Shown here: positions 43,278 through 53,629 of the stretch, piece by piece
Layout of the letters: each line of letters starts with the position of its first letter
Position numbering within the stretch: position 1 is the first letter of the stretch
Assembly (NCBI RefSeq): GCF_937906905.1
Contig: NZ_CALERY010000022.1
Coordinates: forward strand, 106,202-170,201
DNA: 64,000 nt
Source: an uncultured Helicobacter sp.
GTDB lineage: Bacteria; Campylobacterota; Campylobacteria; Campylobacterales; Helicobacteraceae
Direction: 5' to 3'
Notes under the pieces: model-generated
What the model was told of the DNA's origin: nothing
The model's input: only the letters and a program-made list of their open reading frames with translations
The model's database searches: none
Position numbers and translations under genes: made by a program

Positions 43278-45716
43278 CTAGGATTCTGGTTTAGATTCTG
43301 CTTGACTTGGCGCTGTTTGGGCACCTTGAGCAGAATCCCCAGAAGATCCTTGTTTGGCTCCCTCTGGCTTCTCCATGGAGAGATCTTTTGCCTGCTGACA
43401 AAGGGTTTTCCATTCATTGTGTCCCTCAAGCTTTATGCACTTCTCAAAATACCCAAGGGCGGCTTTTTGATCGCCCTTTGTGCGCGATAGTCCTGCGATC
43501 GTGTAGTAGAGCTGCGCTCGCTCTTCTTGTGTGATTTTACTAGATTCTAGTGGCTTTAGCAGTGCGATGGCTTGCTCATAGCGCTTGGATTCTCGTAGGA
43601 CATTTGCCAAAGCAAACTCCGCATAAGGACTAAACTCATCGCTTTTATGGCGCTTTTGCAATGTGATAATGGCATTTGCATACACTTCTATACTCATGCT
43701 GTCTTTCTCATCAATCGCATAGCCCAGAAGCGCTGCATACACAGGAATCATACGCTCATCATCACGAAAATGCTCTTGTAAAAATGGCAAAGTCTTCTTT
43801 GCCTCACTCCTAGAATCCAATGCCTGTAAAATCCTAAAAAGCGTAAATGCCACATCATAGTGCGCTTTCTGGCTAGCAGCAAGCTTCATCGCATCACGCG
43901 CAGCAAGCGAGGCTGTTTGATACTCGCCAAGCTTGTAGAGATTGTCCGCACTTTTATAAAGCCACAAGAGACGATCGCGATCACTTTTGCTAGATTCTGG
44001 CATACCACGGGCTAGCTGCTTGGCGATTGTATTAAGCCCTGCTTCATCAGCGCAGTCAAAAGCAAATACCCTCTCCTCTGGCAAGAGATTGTAAGTTGTA
44101 GTTTGGATAAGCTGGCGATTTAGCTGCTTGCAGTCTTTGGCAGCGACAGACTCCTTGAGTAATGCATCAAGCGCCTGCTGGCGATAGGGGCTTTGCTTAT
44201 CATCTTTGTAGAGGGCGAATACTTCCTGATATTTGCCATTTTGCAGCAAGATTTTCGCGCTTAGCTCCTTTGCCTTTGTGGCTTCCTCGGTATCTGGGTA
44301 TTTTGACATAAGATAGGCATAGTGCTTAAGCTTCTCCTCATCTCCACCCTCAATGGCAAAAAGTATCGCATCATCGCGGTCTTGGACATCTTGAAAGCGA
44401 GGGGGCTTATCCTCAGCATAGGCTTGAAGATAGCGCTGATTGGCTTCATGCGCACGCTCAAAATCCTGTGCTTTAGCATAATAATCCCCAAGCATAAAAA
44501 GCTGCTCTTCCTTAAAGTCCATCTCCTTGGTATTCGCACTTAGATACTCTGCCACAGAGGCAGCGACTGCGTATTGTTCATTCTCTACAAGCGAGTCGAT
44601 AAGCTCTTTTGTCAGCCCCAAAGAATCCAAGAAAAACCTTGGGTAATTTTGCAGCACTTTAGAAATCAGCTCCTTGGCGCTTTGGAAATTCTGCTGCTCT
44701 AGTTCAAATATCGCCCACTCCAGTGCGATTTCACTCGCACTTGGGATATCTTTCGCCTCTGTATAAGCGCGCTGGAAGTAAATCCGGGCATGTGTAGGGG
44801 CATTAAGCTTCGCGAGCTTGGCTAGCTGCATATCCGCCAGGGGTGAAAATGTGGATTCTGGGTATTCGTTTAAGATACGCTTGTAGTAGTATTCTGCTTC
44901 TGCGGGATTGCTCTCTTTATAATATGCTTCGGCAAGGATATATAAAATCTCTGGCACATCAGGATCGGAGGCATATCGCCGCACCCAATCAAGCGCTGAC
45001 TCTATAAGCGGCTCTTGATCCTCGAGATCAAGTTTTGAACTAGCAATAATGCGATTATAAGTCAAATCACGGCGAAATACAGAATCTGGATTTTGCATAA
45101 GCGCTTCGTTTATCTCGGTAATCGCACCGATATAATCCTGCTGTGCCATAACAGATTTGATATGTGAATAGATTTCGAAATCCCTGTTTTTCGTAGCTTG
45201 GAGCGGACGATTGTCGGTGTTTAGCTCAGGGACTATAGGAGTCTGTTCGCCCAAAATCTTTACTGGAAAAAGCAATCCCTGCTTGTAGTTTTCTTGCGAG
45301 AGAAATGGGATTATTTTTTTATAGCCTACAATCTGCCATAAATGCGCGCTTCTTTGTGGGTATTTATCAAGACTAAAGCCCTCTTTTGGATCTTTTGGGA
45401 TAGCAAAAAGCTTTTGCTGGTGCTTGGGATAGACATAAAGCCAGAAATCCCCATCAATCATCTTATACGACAAGCGGAAAAAGCTATTCTCCAGCCCAGG
45501 AAATCCACGATCGGGGATTCTGGAAATTTTACACTCTATGGAGATCGCCTTGCCATAGGCATCTAGCACTTCTGCACATGCAAATGGCGTATCATTGCGC
45601 AAGCTTAGCACAGAGAAATCCTGCCCAGCCTCCTTGCCAAATGTCGTGGAAATTTCCAACGCGCCAATGCCTGCCACCATAGCACCAAGCAATACAAAAA
45701 CCCGATATATTCTCAT
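43278..45716 (-). CDS. pflA: Flagellar motor scaffold protein PflA
   Basis: 812-residue exported TPR protein: signal peptide (MRIYRVFVLLGAMVAGIGA), an N-terminal beta-rich domain (about 20-160, SFFRLSYKMIDGDFWLYVYP), then tandem TPR/TPR-like helices to residue ~790 (YNRIIASSKLDLEDQEPLIE, AEYYYKRILNEYPEST, AREAMKLAASQ-like repeats). Length and position between nuoN and algC match PflA (paralysed flagella) of H. pylori and C. jejuni, a periplasmic disk protein that helps place stator units. A Ser/Ala/Gln-rich tail (GSSGDSAQGAQTAPSQAESK) follows. Separated from nuoN by 93 bp. Confidence 0.88.
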   Translation of the reverse strand: MRIYRVFVLLGAMVAGIGALEISTTFGKEAGQDFSVLSLRNDTPFACAEVLDAYGKAISIECKISRIPDRGFPGLENSFFRLSYKMIDGDFWLYVYPKHQQKLFAIPKDPKEGFSLDKYPQRSAHLWQIVGYKKIIPFLSQENYKQGLLFPVKILGEQTPIVPELNTDNRPLQATKNRDFEIYSHIKSVMAQQDYIGAITEINEALMQNPDSVFRRDLTYNRIIASSKLDLEDQEPLIESALDWVRRYASDPDVPEILYILAEAYYKESNPAEAEYYYKRILNEYPESTFSPLADMQLAKLAKLNAPTHARIYFQRAYTEAKDIPSASEIALEWAIFELEQQNFQSAKELISKVLQNYPRFFLDSLGLTKELIDSLVENEQYAVAASVAEYLSANTKEMDFKEEQLFMLGDYYAKAQDFERAHEANQRYLQAYAEDKPPRFQDVQDRDDAILFAIEGGDEEKLKHYAYLMSKYPDTEEATKAKELSAKILLQNGKYQEVFALYKDDKQSPYRQQALDALLKESVAAKDCKQLNRQLIQTTTYNLLPEERVFAFDCADEAGLNTIAKQLARGMPESSKSDRDRLLWLYKSADNLYKLGEYQTASLAARDAMKLAASQKAHYDVAFTLFRILQALDSRSEAKKTLPFLQEHFRDDERMIPVYAALLGYAIDEKDSMSIEVYANAIITLQKRHKSDEFSPYAEFALANVLRESKRYEQAIALLKPLESSKITQEERAQLYYTIAGLSRTKGDQKAALGYFEKCIKLEGHNEWKTLCQQAKDLSMEKPEGAKQGSSGDSAQGAQTAPSQAESKPES

Positions 45717-45809
45717 ACTCTATAATCCACTCTCTGCCACCCTCTTGGCACTTTCTAGCTATTTTGGTTCAAGGGGATTGAAGCATACACAGCCTAAGCA
45801 CTAGTGCTA

Positions 45810-47390
45810 TCAATACGCCCCAACCACATACTGCCCTATAAAATCAAGCAAGAATTGAACCATAAAAATGCTAATACAGCACGCAATCGCCAAGCCCCAG
45901 AGCAGGATTTTGGCAAAAGTATTTGCACTAAAGTAAAATCCACCAAAAGATTTAGGCGAGCTCTGCGAGCATTGTTCGCTAGCATTATGCACTTCTTGAG
46001 AGAGTCTGGCAAAATTAGCTGGGGTTTGAAAATACATCGCCACCACAGGTCGCAGGTAGTAAAATACCGCAATCGCGCTATTGATAAGCAAAATCCCCCC
46101 TAGCCACACATAGTCCAAACTAAACGCACTCATCACAACGCCAACTTTCCCGAAAAATAGCCCAAATGGCGGAATCCCAGCAAGCGAGATGAAGAAAATC
46201 CCCCCTAGCACGCCATAGGCTGGAGCTATGCGCGCTACACCTGCAAGCTTATCGCAAGTAATCGCACTAGATTCTGGTGTATTGACGAAATTTGTCTTAG
46301 CCAATAAGCCAAATGCGCCAAGGTTACTCACAACAAAGAGAATCCAATACAAATATAACGCACTAAGGCTCATTTGCGTATTGATAAGAATACAAGCTAG
46401 CACAAAGCCAGAATGTGAAATCGAACTAAAGGCAAGCATACGCTTGATATCTTTTTGCACGAGTGCTGCGATATTTGGTAGTGTGACAGAAAGCACAATA
46501 ATCGGGTAAAGCACATAGGAAACAAGCCACTGCAAGTTGCTTTGAACAAAAAGACTAAACACACTGATTGCCAGAGTAAAAGCAGCGATTTTGGGGATTA
46601 TAGAAATGACACCCGCCATAATCGCGCTTGAGCCTTGATAGACATCTGGTGTCCATGAGTGAAATGGCACTGCAGAGATTTTAAACCCAATCGCTGCGAC
46701 CATAAATATAATCCCAAGCACAATAGCAAAGCCTGAAAGATAAGAGCCCATACTCATGGCGTTATATAATGCACCCAAATCAAAAGACGCGCTTGCAATA
46801 TACCAGCATAGCACCCCAGCAATATAAAGCACGCTCGCTAGCACACTGAGCACAAAATACTTCACGCCTGCTTCTATGGAGGCTAGATTCTGGTTTAATG
46901 CGATAAGTGCGACAAGTGAGAGTGAGCCAATCTCTAGACCAAGGAGAATAACAAGGAGATTCTGGCTTGAAACCATAAGATCAAATCCCGCAACCATAAA
47001 CAGATACAGCGGATAAAACTCCCCTACTCTAAACCCCCTATCATCACTAGCCCATGCAATCGCGCAACCAGAATCTACGCCACAAGCACCTCCACCAAAA
47101 GAAAGCACGATAAACACCAGCGCACAGAGCCCCATAGTCAGCTGGGCAAGAATCGTGAAGCCACTAATATGCACGAGCGTGAAAAATGCCTCGCCAGGCT
47201 GCAAATATGCACTAGCAATCATACTAAGCAGCAAGGCAATGGAGCAAAGCGCGACATTGAGCAGACGCTGGGCGGAGTCAAACGCGCGTGCAAACACATT
47301 GATAAGCAGCAGCACAAGCGCACCGACAATAAGCACAAGGCTAGGAGCAATCGAGCCAAATTGCAGACTAACAAGTGTTAGATTATTCAT
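45810..47390 (-). CDS. nuoN: NADH-quinone oxidoreductase subunit N
   Basis: Proton-pumping membrane subunit of complex I. 526 residues with about 14 helices; LLGLEIGSLSLVALIA and the discontinuous helix region (FKISAVPFHSWTPDVYQGS) are typical. ATG 47390 overlaps the nuoM stop and has GGAGGA upstream; an in-frame start at 47405 is rejected. Last nuo gene. A periplasmic-side loop carries short Ser/Cys-rich stretches. Confidence 0.95.
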   Translation of the reverse strand: MNNLTLVSLQFGSIAPSLVLIVGALVLLLINVFARAFDSAQRLLNVALCSIALLLSMIASAYLQPGEAFFTLVHISGFTILAQLTMGLCALVFIVLSFGGGACGVDSGCAIAWASDDRGFRVGEFYPLYLFMVAGFDLMVSSQNLLVILLGLEIGSLSLVALIALNQNLASIEAGVKYFVLSVLASVLYIAGVLCWYIASASFDLGALYNAMSMGSYLSGFAIVLGIIFMVAAIGFKISAVPFHSWTPDVYQGSSAIMAGVISIIPKIAAFTLAISVFSLFVQSNLQWLVSYVLYPIIVLSVTLPNIAALVQKDIKRMLAFSSISHSGFVLACILINTQMSLSALYLYWILFVVSNLGAFGLLAKTNFVNTPESSAITCDKLAGVARIAPAYGVLGGIFFISLAGIPPFGLFFGKVGVVMSAFSLDYVWLGGILLINSAIAVFYYLRPVVAMYFQTPANFARLSQEVHNASEQCSQSSPKSFGGFYFSANTFAKILLWGLAIACCISIFMVQFLLDFIGQYVVGAY

Positions 47391-49026
47391 GGCGTCCTCC
47401 AGCATAGGGGTTATGCGTGCTCGATCTTGCGCCGCTCTGTGGCGCAGAATCCACGGAAAGGGAGTCTGCCTTAGAATCTAGCTTGGATTCTGTGGCACCA
47501 AGCCCAGAATCCACTTGAGAATCCAAGCCTTCGTGCAATACAGCTTTCACGCTCTCACTCTGCGCACGCGAAGCAGCAAGGTGAAGCGAGTCTTGTGCGC
47601 CTAACTCGATAGGTGTGAGTAGGGGCTTAGGATAGATTCCAAGCACGATAATAAGCACGCTAAAGACACCAAAGACAAATCGCTCACGCAAATCGCAATC
47701 ACTAAATCGCGCGAGATTTGCGCCCCCTACACCTAAAAACACTTTCCTATATAAATGCAGCATATATGCCGCAGAGAGAATAATCGTAAGCCCGCCCAGA
47801 AGCGCAATGATAGGGTGGCTAGCAAAAATCCCAAGCAAGCTCAAAAACTCACCTACAAATCCTATGCTAAGTGGTAGCCCGACATTTGCCATCATCACAA
47901 GCGCAAATACCGCGCTAAACACAGGTGCCACGCGCACTATCCCAGAAATCGCACTAATATCACGAGAATCTATGCGCTCCTCTATACTGCCTATAAGCAT
48001 GAAGAGTGCTGCGCCCACAATCCCATGCGCAAACATCATAAACACTGCTCCAGAGAGACCAACCAGCGTGAAAGAAAACACCCCGAGCACAACTACCCCC
48101 ATATGAGAGAGCGAGCTATAAGCGATGACTTGCTTCATATCTTTTTGCGCATAGGCAAGCATCGCGCCGTAGATAATCATCACAAGCCCCAGCAGCAAGA
48201 TCCATGAGCTAGATTCTACACTCGCATCTGGAAACAGCGGCAAACAAAATCGCACAAGTGCGTATGTCCCCATTTTTAGCAAAAGCGCAGAAAGAAACAC
48301 CGAGCCAATTATGGGCGCATCTCCATAGGTGCGTGGTAACCATGCGTGAAAAGGGATAATAGGAATTTTCACTGCGATTGCGAAGAAAAATGCCAGAAAT
48401 AGCCACATCTGGTAGCTTGGCGGTAGCGGCTGCGCAAGCCAATCGGCAAGCTCGAAGCTAAATCGCCCATGCTGCAAGAAAAACAAAAACCCATAATATA
48501 AAATTCCAAGCAACATGATAAGCGAGGCAAAAAATGTATAGAGAAAGAAGCTCAACGCACTTTTCACGCGATCACCACTACCCCAAACGCCAATCATATA
48601 GAGAATTGGCAAAAGCGAAAGCTCCCAAAACACATAAAAAAGCATAAGATTTTGCGCACTAAACACGCCTATGAGAATAGATTCTAGCAGAAGCACACTT
48701 GCGATGAAATGCCCCATGGATCGCACACCACGCAAAAACACCACACTAAGTAGCGCGATAATAGCACAAAGCGCGATAAGCACTAGTGCCATGCCATCAA
48801 TTCCCACATGATAAAACACACCAAATGCAGGGATAAGCGCGAAACTATGCTCAAACTGCATGCCACCTTGTGTAGTATCAAACCCAAACCACAGCGCACA
48901 TACAAGTCCAAGCTCAATGCCAGCACAAATCACGCCAAAAAGCTTCGCGCTCCCATCATGCAAAAATGCCGCCATGACGCCTGCAATCAGCGGGAAAAAA
49001 ATAATAACGCTTACCATATATTCCAT
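47383..49026 (-). CDS. nuoM: NADH-quinone oxidoreductase subunit M
   Basis: Complex I antiporter-like subunit, 547 residues and about 14 helices. FHAWLPRTYGDAPIIGSVFLS and KDMKQVIAYSSLSHMG are its signatures. The last ~70 residues beyond the final helix are a hydrophilic Ser/Asp/Ala tail (SKLDSKADSLSVDSAPQSGA), unusually long and built from AGAATC/GATTCT words. ATG 49026 shares one base with the nuoL stop (TAATG), with AGGAGG upstream. Confidence 0.95.
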   Translation of the reverse strand: MEYMVSVIIFFPLIAGVMAAFLHDGSAKLFGVICAGIELGLVCALWFGFDTTQGGMQFEHSFALIPAFGVFYHVGIDGMALVLIALCAIIALLSVVFLRGVRSMGHFIASVLLLESILIGVFSAQNLMLFYVFWELSLLPILYMIGVWGSGDRVKSALSFFLYTFFASLIMLLGILYYGFLFFLQHGRFSFELADWLAQPLPPSYQMWLFLAFFFAIAVKIPIIPFHAWLPRTYGDAPIIGSVFLSALLLKMGTYALVRFCLPLFPDASVESSSWILLLGLVMIIYGAMLAYAQKDMKQVIAYSSLSHMGVVVLGVFSFTLVGLSGAVFMMFAHGIVGAALFMLIGSIEERIDSRDISAISGIVRVAPVFSAVFALVMMANVGLPLSIGFVGEFLSLLGIFASHPIIALLGGLTIILSAAYMLHLYRKVFLGVGGANLARFSDCDLRERFVFGVFSVLIIVLGIYPKPLLTPIELGAQDSLHLAASRAQSESVKAVLHEGLDSQVDSGLGATESKLDSKADSLSVDSAPQSGARSSTHNPYAGGRHE

Positions 49027-50930
49027 TACATACCTCCTAGCACAAACACGCTAAGCCCCAGCAACATAATTAGCACACCAAAGACCATAAGCCTAAGTGC
49101 GCTTGTAAGGCTACCATTTTGGATTCTCGCTAGCAGGCGTGAGAGCCAGAGAAGTAGCACACCCACCGCATACATACTTTTCTCAAAAACTCCTCGCTCA
49201 AATCGCCACGCCAAGCTACAAAGCCAGCCAAAAAAACGCGAGAAAATAAGATGATAGAGTGCTGGGATATAGTATTGGTGCGATAGGAGTGTGTGGAGTC
49301 TGCATTTGCTAGATTCTGTGGTTTTACACACACGAGATTTGCACGCACACCCATAGCGCACCACTGCAAGCACAATCCCAAGAGTCGCCACCCCAAGCGC
49401 AATCCCCGCGAGACTCATCGCACTTAAATCTCCATGTGGCATACTAAAGGGCTTAATATACTGCAACATAGCGAGCAGCTCATCATAGTAAAACCCTGCG
49501 ATAATCGCTAACAGCGCGAGTGGTAGCATGGAGTAAAGCATGGTCTTGCTCGCTTCATGTGGGTGCTCTATGGCATAGGCATTGTGCGCCTTTGGTGCAA
49601 AAAATACCAGCATAAAAAGCCGAAAGCTATAAAATGCTGTCAAAAATGCACCAAACACCAGCACACCCCAAAGAATCTTGTACTCAGTATTAAAGCTAAA
49701 TTCCAGAATCAAATCTTTGGAAAAATACCCAGCAAATGGCGGAATCCCACAAAGAGCGAGATTACCAATTAGCATGAGAAGCATTGTATATTTGAGTGGG
49801 CGCGCAAGCTTGCCCATACGCGTGATATCAAGCCCATCGCGCATAGCGTGCATGATATTCCCAGCACCTAGGAAAAGTAGCGATTTAAAAAATGCGTGCG
49901 TAAAAAGATGAAAGAGCGCTATCCAATATGCCCCAAGCCCAGCAGCGACAAACATATAACCAAGCTGGGAGAGCGTAGAGTAGGCGATAATGCGCTTCAA
50001 GTCAGTATTGACCACTGCCATGGAAGCAGCAAAAATCGCTACAAATGCGCCAAGATAAGCGATATATTCGCCAATTTGAGGGATTTGCGCATAGAGTGGA
50101 TGCGCACGGACAACAAGATACACTCCAGCAGTTACCATAGTCGCAGCGTGGATAAGCGCAGAAACAGGCGTAGGACCCTCCATAGCATTAGCAAGCCAAG
50201 TATGCAGTGGGAACTGCGCGGATTTCCCCATCGCCCCGATGAAAAGCAAAATCCCAATCCAGCTAAGAATGCTAGGCGATACTATAGCTGCACTAAAGAC
50301 TTCACTATACTTGACGCTCCCTGTGCTGTAAAACACCAAAAAAATCCCAAGCAGCATACCAAGATCAGCGATTCGATTGCTTACAAAAGCTTCGATAGAT
50401 GCAGCATTTGCGCTGGAGCGCTCATACCAGAATCCTATGAGCAGATACGAGCATAGCCCCACACCCTCCCAGCCGACAAACAGCCCCAAGAAGTTATCAC
50501 TTAGCACCAAAAACATCATCGAAAACACAAAGCCACTTAGAAAGCTGAAATATCGATTGAAGCCACGATCGTGTGCCATATAGTCGATAGAATAGATATG
50601 CACAAACAACGACACAAAGCTAATGACAACAATCATTACCGCGTTTATACTATCAAGGCTAAAGCCAAATTCCACGCGAAAGCTTCCCACCCCTATCCAT
50701 TCAAATAGTGTCGTAGAGAAGCTCACCCCATGTAGCGCGCAAATCCCAAGCCCCACACTTGCAAGTAGCGATATCCCTATGCAAAAGCTTGCAAACCAGC
50801 CTATAAGGACACATTTCTCCCTCCCGCCAAACGCTCCTGCCACAATCGCACCAAGCAGTGGGGCAAATAGCGCAGTAAGCAAAAGCATACTAAACACATT
50901 AACCCCAGCAGAATCTATCCAGCCACTCAT
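49026..50930 (-). CDS. nuoL: NADH-quinone oxidoreductase subunit L
   Basis: Distal proton-pump subunit, 634 residues, about 16 helices with the lateral helix at the C-terminus. Motifs: LFVGWEGVGLCSYLLIGFW, FPLHTWLANAMEGPTPVSAL and NTDLKRIIAYSTLSQLGYM. Start ATG 50930 is three bases after the nuoK stop. Length is normal. Confidence 0.96.
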   Translation of the reverse strand: MSGWIDSAGVNVFSMLLLTALFAPLLGAIVAGAFGGREKCVLIGWFASFCIGISLLASVGLGICALHGVSFSTTLFEWIGVGSFRVEFGFSLDSINAVMIVVISFVSLFVHIYSIDYMAHDRGFNRYFSFLSGFVFSMMFLVLSDNFLGLFVGWEGVGLCSYLLIGFWYERSSANAASIEAFVSNRIADLGMLLGIFLVFYSTGSVKYSEVFSAAIVSPSILSWIGILLFIGAMGKSAQFPLHTWLANAMEGPTPVSALIHAATMVTAGVYLVVRAHPLYAQIPQIGEYIAYLGAFVAIFAASMAVVNTDLKRIIAYSTLSQLGYMFVAAGLGAYWIALFHLFTHAFFKSLLFLGAGNIMHAMRDGLDITRMGKLARPLKYTMLLMLIGNLALCGIPPFAGYFSKDLILEFSFNTEYKILWGVLVFGAFLTAFYSFRLFMLVFFAPKAHNAYAIEHPHEASKTMLYSMLPLALLAIIAGFYYDELLAMLQYIKPFSMPHGDLSAMSLAGIALGVATLGIVLAVVRYGCACKSRVCKTTESSKCRLHTLLSHQYYIPALYHLIFSRFFGWLCSLAWRFERGVFEKSMYAVGVLLLWLSRLLARIQNGSLTSALRLMVFGVLIMLLGLSVFVLGGM

Positions 50931-50933
50931 GCC

Positions 50934-51281
50934 CTATCCTTTCATCGTGCTAAGTTTGTCGATATCGATGGATTTTTGCTTGCGATACCATAGTAGCATG
51001 AGCCCAAGCCCCACTGCCACCTCGCTAGCAGCAAGCGCGATAATAAAAAGCGCAAATACCTGCCCGCCCATGTCCCCTAGCATCGTCCCCACCGCGACAA
51101 AGGCAATATTGAGCGCATTTAGCATAATCTCGCTTGAGAGAAACAACATAAGGATATTTTTCCTACGCAGCATGCCAAAGAGTCCAATACTAAAGAGAAT
51201 CACGCTAAGGATTAAAAAGTCATATATACTAAGATATGGACCAAATTGCGTGGTGATAAGCGTGGTATTTGGGGTCATCAT
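50934..51281 (-). CDS. nuoK: NADH-quinone oxidoreductase subunit K
   Basis: 115 residues, three membrane helices, with FSIGLFGMLRRKNILMLFLS and the conserved SEIMLNALNIAFV segment holding the quinone-channel Glu. Two tandem ATG codons (51281, 51278) overlap the nuoJ stop. Confidence 0.95.
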   Translation of the reverse strand: MMTPNTTLITTQFGPYLSIYDFLILSVILFSIGLFGMLRRKNILMLFLSSEIMLNALNIAFVAVGTMLGDMGGQVFALFIIALAASEVAVGLGLMLLWYRKQKSIDIDKLSTMKG

Positions 51282-51904
51282 GAATGAGCCTTTATAGAAG
51301 ATTGCGTATCAAATTTTGCACCAGAATCTAGTGCTGATGTCGTGCTAGAGTTGCTATTAGCATCTGGCGATATGGATTCTGTAGATTCTCGTGTGCGGAT
51401 ACCAAGCGCTACACCTGCGATAAGCGCCACAAGTAGCAGCACGCCTACTGCTTCAAATGCTAGCACATAGCGCCCAAAGAGAATCTGCCCCACTGCAAAG
51501 GTATTTGGATTTTCAGTAATAGCCATATCCGGCTCTTTTAGCATGAGTGCCTGGGTGGCTGTGGTCTCATAGGCTGGCGCACAAAGAAGCATAACAAGTA
51601 GCAGTGCAATAGCAATAATCATCACGCTTATGCGAATATCGCCCTTATGCCGCTCACGCACCAAACTCATGGAGTCAATAAACATCAGCCCAAAGGCATA
51701 AAGCACCACCACTGCACCTGTATAGACAGCAATTTGCACTACGCCTAAAAACTCCGCCCCCAAAAGGAAAAAAAAGCTTGAAATAAAAATCATGCCACTT
51801 GCCAGAGCGGTTAGCGCATAGAGAATATTGCTTGTAGTAACGACGATGAGAAACATAACAATGGTTAAAAACATAAAAAAATAAAACGCTATGGCTTCAA
51901 ACAT
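51278..51904 (-). CDS. nuoJ: NADH-quinone oxidoreductase subunit J
   Basis: 208 residues, five membrane helices; conserved GVVQIAVYTGAVVVLYAFGLMF with pi-bulge region. A hydrophilic tail of ~40 residues (Ser/Asn-rich, TSALDSGAKF) extends past the last helix. ATG 51904 has AAGGAGGAG. Confidence 0.95.
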   Translation of the reverse strand: MFEAIAFYFFMFLTIVMFLIVVTTSNILYALTALASGMIFISSFFFLLGAEFLGVVQIAVYTGAVVVLYAFGLMFIDSMSLVRERHKGDIRISVMIIAIALLLVMLLCAPAYETTATQALMLKEPDMAITENPNTFAVGQILFGRYVLAFEAVGVLLLVALIAGVALGIRTRESTESISPDANSNSSTTSALDSGAKFDTQSSIKAHS

Positions 51905-51916
51905 ATCTCCTCCTTG

Positions 51917-52630
51917 TTATATAGACACACCTTGCTGACTCGCTGGATTTGTAGATTCTGGTGCCACTTGCGCGCTAGAATCTGTGCTAGACTTTGTAGG
52001 AGGCTCTGTGGCAGGAAGCTCCACACTAGATTCTGGGGCTAGGGGCTTCTCCCACACGATAGGCGTTGGTTTAAGCCTAGAATCCGCATCCACACTCACA
52101 CTGCCAAACCCGCTAAACTCCACTTGGCTAAGTGATTTGGCTTCATGCTCTGGGCGCAGGAGCGAAGACTTGGGCGCAAATTGCGCGCGCGCAAGACTGG
52201 CATTCTCAAAACGATTCCCCATGACAATCGCCAATTCCGGGCACACCTCCGCACATAGCCCGCAGTAAATACAGCGCCCGAGATTTATTGTATAGGAGTC
52301 GATTTTCTTGCGTTTGTCTTCACCTTTATGCGTGATGATACGGATACAATTACTCGTGCAGATTTTCTCACAGAGCCCACAGCCAATACATCGCTCATTT
52401 CCAGATTCTAGGAGCCGCTGGAGACTATGCACAGCTCGGTAGCGCGGAGAAAGCGGGATATACTCTGCTGGATAGTGAATTGTAACCTTTTTGCTAAAAA
52501 ACTCTTTAAGCGTAAGCCATAATCCCTTAAACAAATCCAATCCACAGGTGGTTTTTATCGTTTTGCCTACTCGAGCGAGCGGGGTTTTAGGCTCTTTGCG
52601 TGGTGGTAATTGGGTATAACACTCTCTCAT
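51917..52630 (-). CDS. nuoI: NADH-quinone oxidoreductase subunit I, extended C-terminus
   Basis: Ferredoxin-like subunit with two 4Fe-4S clusters (N6a, N6b): [15 protein letters not shown] near residues 80-94 and [15 protein letters not shown] near 119-133. 237 residues. The first ~150 match NuoI; the last ~85 are a Ser/Pro/Thr/Glu-rich tail ([20 protein letters not shown]) with no family match. All eight ligand Cys are present. ATG 52630 has AGGAG upstream. Confidence 0.95.
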   Translation of the reverse strand: MRECYTQLPPRKEPKTPLARVGKTIKTTCGLDLFKGLWLTLKEFFSKKVTIHYPAEYIPLSPRYRAVHSLQRLLESGNERCIGCGLCEKICTSNCIRIITHKGEDKRKKIDSYTINLGRCIYCGLCAEVCPELAIVMGNRFENASLARAQFAPKSSLLRPEHEAKSLSQVEFSGFGSVSVDADSRLKPTPIVWEKPLAPESSVELPATEPPTKSSTDSSAQVAPESTNPASQQGVSI

Positions 52631-52639
52631 ATTTCACTC

Positions 52640-53629
52640 CTAAAACAGCAAAATAATGCCAGTAATTAGCAAGTTTAGCAGCGCTAGAGGCATAAGCACT
52701 TTCCAGCACATGCTCATAAGCTGGTCAGGGCGCACATGCGGGAATGTCGCACGCACCCACATCGCAAGAAAAACAAAAAAGCAAACCTTAAGGATAATAG
52801 CGATTCCACCTGGTATAAACCACAGAGGTTGATAACCTCCGCAGAAAATCAGCGCGATCACAAAGCCAAAAGCAAACAAATGCGCATATTCTGCAAGGAA
52901 AAACATTCCCCATTTTAGCCCACTATACTCGGTGCAAAACCCAGCGACAATTTCAGCTTCATGTTCGAGTAAGTCAAATGGCGTGCGGTTAAGCTCGGCA
53001 TAGCTTGCTACGAGAAATAGCACGAATGCTAAAGGCTGTTTAAATAACAGCCAATCAAACACACCACCTGCTTGGTAGTCATTCATCGCTACAAGCGAAA
53101 GCGAGCCCACAAGCATAAGTGGAGGCAGGATACTAAGCGTAGAAACCACCTCAAAGCTTAGAAGCTGGATACACGCACGCATAGCACCAAGGAGAGAGAA
53201 TTTAGAATTGGAACTAAGCCCTGCAAGCAATGGCGCATAGATTCCAGCCGCCCCAACAGCCAGGAAGAAAAGCAGCCCGACATTGATATCAGAAATGATA
53301 GGAGAAATCGTCCTGCCAAATAGCTCAAACTCGCCAAAAAACGGGATAGGTGCCATCGCTACAAACGCGCTCATCATCGCAATCACAGGTGCAAGCATAA
53401 AAATGATTTTATTAGCATTTTGCGGGCAGATGTCTTCTTTGGTAAAAAGCTTTATCGCATCAGCCAAAAACTGCAAGAGCCCAAATGGTCCCACATAGCT
53501 CGGTCCAAGTCTTCGCTGGAAAAACCCTAACACTTTGCGCTCGAGATATGTCCCAAATCCCCCAAGAAATGAGAATACAAGCACAACGACAAGGATTTTA
53601 ATACAAGTTTCAATGATAAACTCACTCAT
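52640..53629 (-). CDS. nuoH: NADH-quinone oxidoreductase subunit H
   Basis: Membrane subunit at the quinone site, 329 residues, eight helices. Motifs: GTYLERKVLGFFQRRLGPSY, GLLQFLADAIKLFTKEDI, and FDLLEHEAEIVAGFCTEYSG. ATG 53629 overlaps the nuoG stop (ATGA). Normal length. Confidence 0.97.
   Translation of the reverse strand: MSEFIIETCIKILVVVLVFSFLGGFGTYLERKVLGFFQRRLGPSYVGPFGLLQFLADAIKLFTKEDICPQNANKIIFMLAPVIAMMSAFVAMAPIPFFGEFELFGRTISPIISDINVGLLFFLAVGAAGIYAPLLAGLSSNSKFSLLGAMRACIQLLSFEVVSTLSILPPLMLVGSLSLVAMNDYQAGGVFDWLLFKQPLAFVLFLVASYAELNRTPFDLLEHEAEIVAGFCTEYSGLKWGMFFLAEYAHLFAFGFVIALIFCGGYQPLWFIPGGIAIILKVCFFVFLAMWVRATFPHVRPDQLMSMCWKVLMPLALLNLLITGIILLF

Noticed and set aside
45797..45808. Perfect palindrome AGCACTAGTGCT between pflA and nuoN
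   Set aside because: Twelve bases with no loop or T-run; too little to call an operator or terminator.
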